Positions 1-7,160 of a DNA stretch of 64,000 nt are shown here, one piece after another. Source of the stretch: Alteromonas sp. KC3 (GTDB lineage Bacteria > Pseudomonadota > Gammaproteobacteria > Enterobacterales > Alteromonadaceae); NCBI RefSeq assembly GCF_016756315.1, contig NZ_AP024235.1, positions 4,030,001 through 4,094,000 on the forward strand, in the 5' to 3' direction. The stretch's first letter is position 1, and each line of letters opens with the position of its first letter. The position numbers and the translations under genes are program-made. The notes beneath the pieces were generated by a model. The model did no database searches. It had not been told where the DNA came from and worked only from the letters and a program-made list of their open reading frames with translations.

Positions 1-806
1 GCTTGCATAACTTCAGGTAACGGTTGGTTCACTTTTGACAGCATGCCTGCCATTTGTTGCTTAAGAATGTCTAATAAGGCTTCAGCATCTTTAAGCTGTT
101 TGCGCGAGGCACTGTCGGTAAGGTGATTGATTATCTTTTGTGTGGTGTCCATGCCCACGTCAGCGACAAGTAACTGTGTTTCAAGATCTTCATATAGCTC
201 ATCGTCTATAGCCTTGCCTTTAAACAAGCTAACGATGCCACTACCTAAATTTTCTTTCGTACGTGACAAACTGTCTTTTAATCGAGCAAAAAGAGACTTT
301 TTCTCTTTTGGTTCAGCCTCAGCTTGCGCTTTAGCCTGTGCCTCCGCCTCAGCTTGCGCTTTTGCCTGTGCCTCCGCCTCAGCTTGGGCTTTTGCCTGTG
401 CTTCTGCCTCAGCTTGCGCCTTCGCCTGTGCTTCTGCCTCAGCTTGCGCCTTTGCCTGTGCTTCTGCTTCAGCTTGCGCTTTTGCCTGTGCTTCTGCCTG
501 TGCTTGCGCCTTCGCCTGTGCTTCTGCCTCAGCTTGCGCTTTAGCCTGTGCTTCTGCCTCAGCTTGCGCCTTCGCCTGTGCTTCCGCCTCAGCTTGCGCT
601 TTAGCCTGTACTTCCGCCTCAGCTTGCGCTTTAGCCTGTGCTTCCGCCTCAGCTTGCGCCTTCGCCTGTGCTTCCGCCTCAGCTTGCGCTCGTTTTTCTG
701 CTGCGGCTTTTTCTTGCGCTTGTTGTTGCGCTAGCTCTTGCGCCTGTTGCGCTTTTTCTTTCTCTGCTTTTTTATTCTTGCTGAACCAGCCAAAAAGTTT
801 CGACAT
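1..806 (-). CDS. ftsY: FtsY, signal recognition particle receptor (partial, C-terminal part off the left edge)
   Basis: FtsY is the membrane-docking GTPase that receives ribosome-SRP complexes for co-translational insertion. About 268 codons are visible; the GTPase domain lies outside the window. The protein opens [13 protein letters not shown], a basic amphipathic start typical of FtsY. Residues about 14-38 are K/E/Q/A-rich, residues about 39-163 are a tandem decapeptide array (listed separately), and the N domain then begins ([14 protein letters not shown], then [20 protein letters not shown]). The ATG is preceded by AAGGAT about 12 nt upstream. It is divergent from rsmD, as in E. coli. The acidic/polar A domain is variable in the family; such a regular repeat in it is the odd feature here. 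Identification is secure from the N-domain sequence and the neighbour. Confidence 0.93.
   Translation of the reverse strand, partial: MSKLFGWFSKNKKAEKEKAQQAQELAQQQAQEKAAAEKRAQAEAEAQAKAQAEAEAQAKAQAEAEVQAKAQAEAEAQAKAQAEAEAQAKAQAEAEAQAKAQAQAEAQAKAQAEAEAQAKAQAEAEAQAKAQAEAEAQAKAQAEAEAQAKAQAEAEAQAKAQAEAEPKEKKSLFARLKDSLSRTKENLGSGIVSLFKGKAIDDELYEDLETQLLVADVGMDTTQKIINHLTDSASRKQLKDAEALLDILKQQMAGMLSKVNQPLPEVMQ
317..690. repeat. Tandem 30-bp repeat, about 12 units, inside ftsY
   Basis: About twelve near-identical 30-bp units run head to tail and in frame, encoding on the minus strand a Q/A/E/K decapeptide (roughly [10 protein letters not shown]). Units differ mostly at synonymous third positions. One unit near 505 lacks the second half of the motif (Q/A in place of E/A) and one near 609 has a single change. 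The protein segment would be a long charged alpha-helix or coiled coil in the FtsY A domain. The period divisible by three keeps the frame, so unit number can change without breaking the gene. Confidence 0.95.
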
Positions 807-893
807 TGTTAGGACAAATCCTTATAAATTCTGAGCAAATTCGGCTACACTTGCCGCCTATTGTATGAACGCATGATACCATTGTCAGCCACT

Positions 894-1541
894 ATGAAGC
901 GAGTTTCTCGCCCATCTCGGGCACCATCTTCCGCAAAAAAACGTCAGACCGCAAAAAATGCGCATGCACCGCAACGCGGACAACCGGGTCAAATACGTAT
1001 AATTGGGGGCCAATGGCGAGGACGCAAGCTCCCCGTGCTGGATGCACAAGGGTTACGACCTACCACAGATAGAAATAAGGAAACGCTATTTAACTGGCTT
1101 ATGCAGCGTGTTAACGGCGCTCGTTGCCTCGATCTTTTTGCAGGCTCAGGAGGCTTGGGACTAGAAGCGCTTTCTCGTTATGCCACGCACTGTGACTTTA
1201 TTGAATTAGATAAGCAAGCCAGTGCGCAATTGAAAGCAAATTTAGCAACGCTGAAAGTCGAACCATCCGCTACTGCCCGTGTCCATAATGGCGATGCGCT
1301 GAACATAGTGAAGTCTCTTGCACAAACGCCTTATGACATTGTTTTTGTCGACCCACCCTTTAATCAAAACTTGGTTGAGCCAGCGCTCAATGCTCTGGTG
1401 AACAATGTACAAGTGGGGAGTGTTATTTATCTAGAGCACGAAAGCAGCTTGTCAACGCCGCCGTTACCGGAAAACTGGCAAATTACAAAAGAAAAGCGCA
1501 CAAATGCGCTAGTCTACATGCTGATAGAAGTTGTTAGTTAA
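894..1541 (+). CDS. rsmD: 16S rRNA (guanine966-N2)-methyltransferase RsmD
   Basis: Class I SAM-dependent methyltransferase that modifies G966 of 16S rRNA in the assembling 30S subunit. After a basic N-terminal tail, the conserved GQIRIIGGQWRGRKLP block precedes the SAM-binding motif I (DLFAGSGGLGLEALSR) and the N2-methyltransferase catalytic motif DPPF in DIVFVDPPF. Length (215 aa from this start) fits the family. The start is uncertain: ATG at 894 gives a protein starting MKRVSRPSR; in-frame ATG 873 and TTG 861 are possible, and none has a convincing ribosome binding site. Divergent from ftsY, the classical arrangement. Confidence 0.92.
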   Translation: MKRVSRPSRAPSSAKKRQTAKNAHAPQRGQPGQIRIIGGQWRGRKLPVLDAQGLRPTTDRNKETLFNWLMQRVNGARCLDLFAGSGGLGLEALSRYATHCDFIELDKQASAQLKANLATLKVEPSATARVHNGDALNIVKSLAQTPYDIVFVDPPFNQNLVEPALNALVNNVQVGSVIYLEHESSLSTPPLPENWQITKEKRTNALVYMLIEVVS

Positions 1542-1550
1542 CACACTAGG

Positions 1551-2129
1551 CTACAGTTCAAGCCCTATATTCGAGATACCAGCCTCTAATGCAAGCTGTT
1601 TCATTTCATCAACAGCTTTAGCCGGATACTTGGCTTGTTCAACATAGTCTAAAAGCTCGTTTTGCACTTCCACTTCAAATTCCATAAGCGGGTGCGATTT
1701 CACACTTTCATCGTCCGCTTCATCTGTCGCTAAAAGGTATGCTTCAACGCTGCCTTGCGACAATTTGCTAATAACCACCGCACCTTGAGGATCATCACCC
1801 GCGACTAAATTGAGCAATCCGGCCAAACCAATAGCGGCATCAATTGCAGGGTAAACGCCGTAATTATCAAATTCACTCGTATCAGGTGTGGCAACTTCGA
1901 CCTTTTCCAACTGAACAGCAACATTGAATTTGCTTTTAGGCGACTTCAGCGACTCCCACACCAAGTTAAGGCAGTTGCGAAGACCAGTAGCATCGCCTGT
2001 TTCTGTGACTTCACAGAAAAGCACGTAGTTTGGCAACATGCGTTCAAGCAATGCTGCGCCAAACGCAACCGCTTTCCAACCTTCAAGTGCGCGAACGCGA
2101 CCAAATGTATTGAGTTTTTGCTTCGCCAT
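1551..2129 (-). CDS. yjaG: DUF416 family protein (YjaG-like)
   Basis: A 192-aa soluble protein of the DUF416/YjaG family, whose biochemical role is unknown. Recognised from its overall pattern: an N-terminal LEGWKAVAFGAALLERMLPNY block, a central FDNYGVYPAIDAAIGLAGLL segment, and a length nearly equal to E. coli YjaG. There is no signal peptide or membrane segment. Its ATG follows directly on the stop codon of the upstream yhgN-like gene with no spacer, so the two are probably co-transcribed and translationally coupled. It is convergent with rsmD, with only 9 bp between the stops. Confidence 0.85.
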   Translation of the reverse strand: MAKQKLNTFGRVRALEGWKAVAFGAALLERMLPNYVLFCEVTETGDATGLRNCLNLVWESLKSPKSKFNVAVQLEKVEVATPDTSEFDNYGVYPAIDAAIGLAGLLNLVAGDDPQGAVVISKLSQGSVEAYLLATDEADDESVKSHPLMEFEVEVQNELLDYVEQAKYPAKAVDEMKQLALEAGISNIGLEL

Positions 2130-2732
2130 TTATAGTGCTCCAGTGGCATGCATAAAGTATTGAGACACACCATCCAATAACATTTGAATAGCTATCATAA
2201 CTAAGATCATCCCCATTAAGCGCTCCATTGCCACTAGGCCTCGCTCACCGAGAATTTTGTGAAATACGTTCGAAAACATCAATATTACGGCGCTAATTGA
2301 CCACGATGCGGCAAGCGCGATAGACCAATCTGTCATTCTATCTGGCGCTTGGTTGGCCAAGAGAATAAGTGCCGCCAGCGTTGATGGGCCTGCAATCATG
2401 GGAATAGCAAGAGGAACTAAAAACGGCTCTTCACCCACGGCGAGTCCACTGGGGTTACCCGAAGAAGGAAAAATCATTTTTAGTGCGATTAAAAATAAAA
2501 TGATACCACCAGCAATGCTCACCGTTTCTTGTTCGACATTCAAAAAGTTAAGCACCGACTGCCCACTGAACAGAAACAAAAACAAGATGCCTAACGCAAA
2601 GAGCAACTCGCGAATCATAATAAATTGACGTCGTTTAGGCTCGATTGACTTGAGCACCGACATAAACACAGGCAGATTACCGAGTGGATCCATGATCAAA
2701 AAAAGCATGATTGCAGCAGACCAAGTATCCAT
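2130..2732 (-). CDS. yhgN: MarC/NAAT-family inner-membrane protein YhgN
   Basis: A 200-aa polytopic membrane protein of the MarC (UPF0056/NAAT) family. Close similarity to E. coli YhgN is evident from memory: the N-terminal LFLIMDPLGNLPVFMSVLK block, SIAGGIILFLIALKMIFPS, GEEPFLVPLAIPMIAGPST and ERLMGMILVMIAIQMLLDG are all family hallmarks. About six transmembrane helices are expected; the transported substrate is not established. The start at 2732 (MDTWSA) is chosen because a TCTGGAGAG site lies about 9 nt upstream; an in-frame upstream start at 2783 would add 17 residues not typical of the family. It is immediately followed by the DUF416 gene (stop codon abutting ATG). Confidence 0.9.
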   Translation of the reverse strand: MDTWSAAIMLFLIMDPLGNLPVFMSVLKSIEPKRRQFIMIRELLFALGILFLFLFSGQSVLNFLNVEQETVSIAGGIILFLIALKMIFPSSGNPSGLAVGEEPFLVPLAIPMIAGPSTLAALILLANQAPDRMTDWSIALAASWSISAVILMFSNVFHKILGERGLVAMERLMGMILVMIAIQMLLDGVSQYFMHATGAL

Positions 2733-3079
2733 TAATAGTACTCTCCAGAGTGTGATAAAACGCAAGGCGGTATTGGCGCGCAATGGTAAACCAAGCTACG
2801 CAAGTTAAAAACACCAATCTCGCATTGAAAGCGAAAATTACTCGAAAAATAATAAATATACGCTTAAATAATAAGGTAACGACGGAACATTACCTAATTT
2901 TCTTAGTCATGGTATAGATGCTTGAACGTTTTAAGGCAAAGGGTATTGACTATCTACACCTTTTGGATAATGTCTTAACTGCATGGCTTTTGATGTAATG
3001 ACAGGTTCCGACGTTTTTGTTCGTGACTTTTAACTTCAAGAATAAGAATAACCAAAAATACAACAAGTGGATAAATACA
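2733..3079. other. Intergenic region between yhgN and the small HTH gene
   Basis: About 347 bp of AT-rich DNA between two divergent genes. It must hold the promoters of yhgN (minus) and of the HTH gene (plus). I see no supported coding sequence, strong hairpin or recognisable operator in it. Confidence 0.5.
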
Positions 3080-3262
3080 ATGAGTTTAATGACAGTCAAA
3101 GAGGTAGCCGCGTTTCTAGGTGTACAAGAAGTTCGCGTTGAGCGTTTGGAGCGTGAGAGCCTTTTAGTGTCGAAGGACAAAGATACCGACGGCAACCCAC
3201 TTTTTGATAGTGGCGATGTTGAGCGTTATAAGCAACTAGCAGAGCGCTTAGGCGGCATCTAG
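3080..3262 (+). CDS. Small helix-turn-helix (MerR/excisionase-like) DNA-binding protein
   Basis: A 60-aa protein that is essentially one winged-helix/MerR-type DNA-binding domain: the MTVKEVAAFLGVQEVRVERLERE segment matches the helix-turn-helix of MerR_1/excisionase domains, and FDSGDVERYKQLAERLG matches the following wing and helix. There is no effector or dimerisation domain. The start at 3080 (MSLMTVKEVAA) is preferred to an upstream in-frame ATG at 3017, which would add a 21-residue Asn/Lys-rich tail unlike a protein domain. No phage or plasmid genes are adjacent, so an excisionase role is unlikely; targets unknown. It ends in a strong shared terminator with pepB. Confidence 0.75.
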   Translation: MSLMTVKEVAAFLGVQEVRVERLERESLLVSKDKDTDGNPLFDSGDVERYKQLAERLGGI

Positions 3263-3286
3263 CCTGATTCATGCCCTATAAAATTG

Positions 3287-3319
3287 AAAAAAGGCACAAT
3301 CCTGCGATTGTGCCTTTTT
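3287..3319. terminator. Bidirectional intrinsic terminator between HTH gene and pepB
   Basis: A perfect stem (AAAAGGCACAATC against GATTGTGCCTTTT) with a 4-nt loop, A-rich on the left and T-rich on the right, sits between two convergent genes. It should work in both directions. Confidence 0.9.
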
Positions 3320-3344
3320 CATTACTGTGCGCCACTTATAAAGG

Positions 3345-4631
3345 TTAAGAAGCCTTATAATCTTTTAGCATGCGTGCAATCGAACGAATACCCTTAGCTG
3401 TTGCGCCAACCGGCATTTCAGCTGTTGCACCGCCGTGATAAGCAGCCGCCAAGTCTAAATGAACCCAGCCTTCATGTTTTACGAATCGAGACAAAAAGCC
3501 CGCTGCATTTGAGGCACCGCCGCCACCGCCACCTTTCATTGGACGGCTATTGGCAGTATCAGCGAAGGCTGATGGGCAGCGCTCTGCATGAAATGCTTCT
3601 AACGGTAGTGGCCAGAAGCGCTCGTTTTCTGCTTTTGCCGCCGCTAACATTTGTGCCTGTGCATTTTCATCTAGTGAAAAAATGCCATGGTAATCGGAGC
3701 CTAGTGCCACTACCGCAGCGCCTGTGAGCGTCGCAGCATCGATAATAAGCGGAGCGCCGGTGTCAGTTGCGGCCATCAAACCATCTGCAAGTACCAAGCG
3801 ACCTTCAGCGTCGGTATTCACCACTTCAACGGTTACCCCGTTTTTGTATGTGAGTACATCGCCCAGTTTGTAAGCATGTCCACTAATTAAGTTTTCAGCA
3901 CAACACAAAATCAACTGAATACGCTTTTCAATACCTTGCGTAATCGCTAAGCCGAGTGCCCCTGTTACCGTTGCGGCACCACCCATATCGCATTTCATAT
4001 CAAGCATGCCTTCACTTGATTTAATGCTATAACCACCACTGTCGAAAGTGATACCTTTACCCACTAGCACTGCATCTACTGGAGCGCTGTCGTTTCCAGT
4101 AGGATTGTAATCTAGTACTAGCATGGCAGGCGGGCGCTCACTACCGCGACCTACGTTGTATATGCCAATCCACCCCTGCTCTTTCAGGTCTTCTCCAACG
4201 GTCATCGTATAAGAAACCTTGTCACCGCCAAGTGACGCAAGCCACTTTGCCGCACGTTCGGCTAATGTCTCTGGGCTTAAGTCTTCGGGTGTATCGTTAA
4301 CCAGTTGTCGAGTAAACAGTAATGCTGCGTACTCTTGCTCTAATGCCGATTTATCAGCATTGTCGACCCAAGTAATTGCGCCAGGCTTGCGCGCACGCGT
4401 AAAGCTCATGGCGAACGCCCATTGCTGCTCTTTGTGCCACTCACCCGCTAAAGAGACTTCCGGCAAGTTCAGACCGTCGAGCTTTCTCGCTGCTTGTTGA
4501 ATTATGCGCTCGTTGAGTGACTCATCGGGTAAATGAATAACCGCGCCAGACTCGGTAAACGAAAGTTTAGCGCCTTCGCCCCATGTACTTTGAGCGGTTT
4601 CTGTCGATAGGCTAACGGTAAATATTGCCAT
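3345..4631 (-). CDS. pepB: Peptidase B (M17 leucyl aminopeptidase family)
   Basis: Cytosolic dimetal aminopeptidase of family M17 that removes N-terminal residues from peptides. It is 428 aa, as in E. coli PepB (427), and shorter than PepA. Visible are the catalytic-domain blocks GKGITFDSGGYSIK (metal/catalytic Lys and Asp), MKCDMGGAATV and the signature NTDAEGRLVLADGL, followed by IIDAATLTGA. These fit PepB better than PepA: GRGSERPPAMLVLDYNPTG is a PepB block. The ATG has an AAAGGAG site about 9 nt upstream. Monocistronic: terminator downstream, divergent sfsA upstream. Confidence 0.95.
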   Translation of the reverse strand: MAIFTVSLSTETAQSTWGEGAKLSFTESGAVIHLPDESLNERIIQQAARKLDGLNLPEVSLAGEWHKEQQWAFAMSFTRARKPGAITWVDNADKSALEQEYAALLFTRQLVNDTPEDLSPETLAERAAKWLASLGGDKVSYTMTVGEDLKEQGWIGIYNVGRGSERPPAMLVLDYNPTGNDSAPVDAVLVGKGITFDSGGYSIKSSEGMLDMKCDMGGAATVTGALGLAITQGIEKRIQLILCCAENLISGHAYKLGDVLTYKNGVTVEVVNTDAEGRLVLADGLMAATDTGAPLIIDAATLTGAAVVALGSDYHGIFSLDENAQAQMLAAAKAENERFWPLPLEAFHAERCPSAFADTANSRPMKGGGGGGASNAAGFLSRFVKHEGWVHLDLAAAYHGGATAEMPVGATAKGIRSIARMLKDYKAS

Positions 4632-4730
4632 TAGATGTGGCTCCTTTATGTCCTAATAATTCGCAAGCACATTCTGGCTTGCATAAATGTCTGTTATTCT
4701 GCGCGCTTGTTCTCACAATTAAGGAGAATC

Positions 4731-5432
4731 ATGGAATTTTCATCTTCACTCATACGCGGCACGCTTATAAAAAGATACAAACGATTTTTGGCCGACGTTG
4801 AACTTGCTGACGGTACTATAGTAACCGCGCATTGCCCTAACACTGGTGCGATGACAGGCTGCGCTGAACCCGGATACACCGTATATTTAAGTGAATCTAC
4901 CAACCCAAAGCGAAAACTCAAATACACTTGGGAACTGGCACAAACGTTTAGCGGCCATTTTATTGGTATTAATACCCACAATGCTAATAAGTTGGTGGCA
5001 CAAGCATTGAATAACAAGGTGCTTAGCATTTTTTCTGACGTAACATCATTTAAAGCGGAAGTAACACCACCTAGTGCAAATAGTCGATTCGATTTCGCAT
5101 TAACCCGCCACAATGATATTGCCTACATGGAAGTGAAGTCGGTAACACTGGCGGAAGCTAATAAGGGTTACTTCCCTGATGCAGTTACACAGCGAGGAGC
5201 AAAGCACTGTTTAGAGCTTGCGCGACTGGCCGAGTCTGGTATACCAACGTATTTACTTTTTTGTGTGCAACATACGGCAATAGAAAGTGTACGCATTGCG
5301 TCGCATATTGATCCAACCTATGCAAAAAGCGTAAAAGCTGCGGCGAATGCAGGCGTAAAGATAGTGGCAGCTGGCTGTACAATTGATGAACAAAAACTTA
5401 TTTTAAATCAATCACTCCCAGTTATTTTGTAA
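4731..5432 (+). CDS. sfsA: SfsA family protein (sugar fermentation stimulation protein homolog)
   Basis: A 233-aa protein of the SfsA family, originally linked to maltose metabolism in E. coli; structure-based work places the family among nuclease-like folds, but the activity is not settled. Family blocks seen: LVKRYKRFL-type start (here LIKRYKRFLADVEL), AHCPNTGAMTGC, EVKSVTLAE and GYFPDAVTQRGAKH. The start at 4731 is set by a perfect AAGGAG 10 nt upstream; an upstream in-frame start at 4635 would run into the pepB control region. It heads the conserved order sfsA-dksA-gluQ-pcnB-folK. Confidence 0.92.
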   Translation: MEFSSSLIRGTLIKRYKRFLADVELADGTIVTAHCPNTGAMTGCAEPGYTVYLSESTNPKRKLKYTWELAQTFSGHFIGINTHNANKLVAQALNNKVLSIFSDVTSFKAEVTPPSANSRFDFALTRHNDIAYMEVKSVTLAEANKGYFPDAVTQRGAKHCLELARLAESGIPTYLLFCVQHTAIESVRIASHIDPTYAKSVKAAANAGVKIVAAGCTIDEQKLILNQSLPVIL

Positions 5433-5538
5433 AAAATAGGTTGATTTTTTTCATTTCGACGCCATATTTGCGCCTTGTTTTAATGGGAGAACGCATTAAT
5501 TGCGTTAGCTGGAAGCCGCAAGGCTTGTGTAAAAAGAG

Positions 5539-5593
5539 TTAGTGTCTGTTGGCCTTTTCTTGACTTTTTAGAGCAAAGTTCAACAGACGCTAA
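5539..5593. repeat. Inverted repeat upstream of dksA
   Basis: Two 13-nt arms (TTAGTGTCTGTTG and CAACAGACGCTAA) pair except for one G-U, with a 29-nt spacer. No T-run follows, so it is not a standard terminator. It lies in the 274-bp sfsA-dksA gap, which also holds a shorter palindrome at 5490-5506 (arms AACGCA/TGCGTT). Either could be an operator or a leader hairpin for dksA. Confidence 0.5.
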
Positions 5594-5706
5594 TTACCAG
5601 CATAATAATTACATAGACACGATTGATTGCCTGAAGCTGTCGAGTCTGATATAGATATCGGTCCAATCAGGACAAGATGGATGTCGTAGTGTAGGAGATG
5701 TGGCAT

Positions 5707-6156
5707 ATGCCAACAGGAAAAGAAACAAAATCCCTAGGACTATTAGCGCTGGCAGGTTTGCAGCCATACGAAGCAAAACCAGACGAAGAGTACATGGGCG
5801 AGCCCCAAATGGAGCACTTCCGTCTATTGCTAAAAGCATGGCGTAACCAGCTTCGCGAAGAAGTTGATCGCACGGTAACCCACATGAAGGACGAAGCAGC
5901 AAACTTCCCTGACCCAGTGGACCGCGCCGCGCAAGAAGAAGAGTTCAGTCTAGAGTTACGTACACGTGACCGTGAGCGTAAGCTAATAAAGAAAATTGAA
6001 AAAACGCTTAAGCGCATCGAAGAAGACGATTTCGGTTTCTGCGATTCTTGTGGAATTGAAATTGGTATTCGTCGTCTAGAAGCTCGTCCTACAGCTGACC
6101 TTTGTATCGACTGTAAGACAATGGCTGAAATCAAAGAAAAACAACTTCAAGGCTAA
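5707..6156 (+). CDS. dksA: RNA polymerase-binding transcription factor DksA
   Basis: DksA enters the secondary channel of RNA polymerase and, with ppGpp, adjusts rRNA and biosynthetic promoters. The 149-aa protein has the long coiled coil (residues about 35-110, with DPVDRA at the tip region including the key Asp/Ala pair) and a four-cysteine zinc finger (C-x2-C in FCDSCG and C-x2-C in CIDCK). The start at 5707 lies 10 nt after AGGAG; an ATG at 5698 overlaps that site and is rejected. A terminator follows the stop. The target-type promoter of rplK in this window carries a GC-rich discriminator. Confidence 0.97.
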   Translation: MPTGKETKSLGLLALAGLQPYEAKPDEEYMGEPQMEHFRLLLKAWRNQLREEVDRTVTHMKDEAANFPDPVDRAAQEEEFSLELRTRDRERKLIKKIEKTLKRIEEDDFGFCDSCGIEIGIRRLEARPTADLCIDCKTMAEIKEKQLQG

Positions 6157-6185
6157 GCGCAACGCACCTAGCTAGAGTCATTGTG

Positions 6186-6216
6186 AAAGCCTCATCCCGA
6201 AACGATGGGGCTTTTT
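6186..6216 (+). terminator. Intrinsic terminator after dksA
   Basis: An 11-bp stem (AAAGCCTCATC against GATGGGGCTTT, one G-U pair) with a 7-nt loop is followed by TTTTTG. It ends just before the gluQ start, so gluQ probably relies on read-through or its own promoter. Confidence 0.85.
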
Positions 6217-6222
6217 GTTATT

Positions 6223-7140
6223 ATGCATGAAAACTATGTAGGGCGTTTTGCTCCCTCTCCTTCAGGCCAACTTCATTTTGGTTCACTCGTTACCGCTGTA
6301 GCCAGCTATCTAGACGCTAGGCATCACAACGGCAAATGGCTTGTGCGCATGGAAGATATTGACGAGCCACGCTGTATCTCAGGTGTCGACAAGGATATTC
6401 TTACCACCCTAGAAAAGCATGGATTGTGTTGGGATGACGAGGTTATTTATCAAAGCCAGCAACATGCTCGATACCAAGACAGACTCGATGAGCTTATCTC
6501 ACAGCAGCGAGCTTACTTTTGTACGTGTACCCGCAAGCAAATCAAAGCTATGGGGGGGCAGTACAATGGCCATTGCCGCGATAAAGGCTATACAGTTTCC
6601 ACAGAAGGCACTGCCATAAGGTTGAAACTCGATACATCACTTGAAGGCTTTAACGATGTCATTATGGGCAACGTTGCAGTTCCACTTCAAACCAGTGGCG
6701 GGGAAGATGTAGTGCTAAAACGTCGAGATGGGTTATTTTCTTACAATTTGGTTGTTGTGCTTGATGATGTTTTTCAACATGTAACTCACATTATTCGTGG
6801 CTGTGATCTTATTGGCGTTACTGCTTTACAACGCGCAGTTTACGGTGAACTCGGATTTAGCATGCCAACGTACGGTCATGTACCTGTTGCCGCTGTCGCC
6901 CCCGGTAGAAAACTTAGCAAGCAAAATCGAGCTACTCCCATCAACAATCTAACACCGCTTGAAAACCTTGTAAGAGCAATGCGCTTTTTCGGTTTTTCAT
7001 TCCCTGATGCTACAGCGTTTGAAAATGTGTCAGTATTGTTAAACTATGCTATTTCAGTGTGGGACAGGAAAAAAGTCGTTAAAACGCCCGAAATTATTGT
7101 TCCACAACATGAATCCACTTATTATAGCGAACCTTTATAG
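6223..7140 (+). CDS. gluQ: Glutamyl-Q tRNA(Asp) synthetase
   Basis: A truncated paralogue of glutamyl-tRNA synthetase that attaches glutamate to queuosine at position 34 of tRNA(Asp). It holds the Rossmann catalytic core only, with no anticodon-binding domain (305 aa), as expected for GluQRS. Seen: the FAPSPSGQLHFGSL block (HIGH variant), the VRMEDIDEPR block, a zinc site of C-x-C ... Y-x3-C type (CTCTRKQI and YNGHC) and the KMSKS variant GRKLSKQN. The start at 6223 (MHENYVGRFAPSPSG) is preferred; an ATG at 6205 lies inside the dksA terminator stem. Followed by pcnB. Confidence 0.94.
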   Translation: MHENYVGRFAPSPSGQLHFGSLVTAVASYLDARHHNGKWLVRMEDIDEPRCISGVDKDILTTLEKHGLCWDDEVIYQSQQHARYQDRLDELISQQRAYFCTCTRKQIKAMGGQYNGHCRDKGYTVSTEGTAIRLKLDTSLEGFNDVIMGNVAVPLQTSGGEDVVLKRRDGLFSYNLVVVLDDVFQHVTHIIRGCDLIGVTALQRAVYGELGFSMPTYGHVPVAAVAPGRKLSKQNRATPINNLTPLENLVRAMRFFGFSFPDATAFENVSVLLNYAISVWDRKKVVKTPEIIVPQHESTYYSEPL

Positions 7141-7160
7141 TCTGCGGAGATACCATCATC

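Noticed and set aside
317..690. CRISPR-like periodicity
   Set aside because: Units are contiguous 30-mers with no unique spacers and lie in frame inside ftsY.
127..834. Plus-strand ORF of repeated Ala/Cys/Ser residues
   Set aside because: It is the antisense shadow of the ftsY decapeptide repeat; periodicity keeps all frames open. The minus-strand frame matches FtsY.
4635..4730. Longer sfsA start
   Set aside because: The extra residues are not family-like, and the AAGGAG at 4721 points to 4731.
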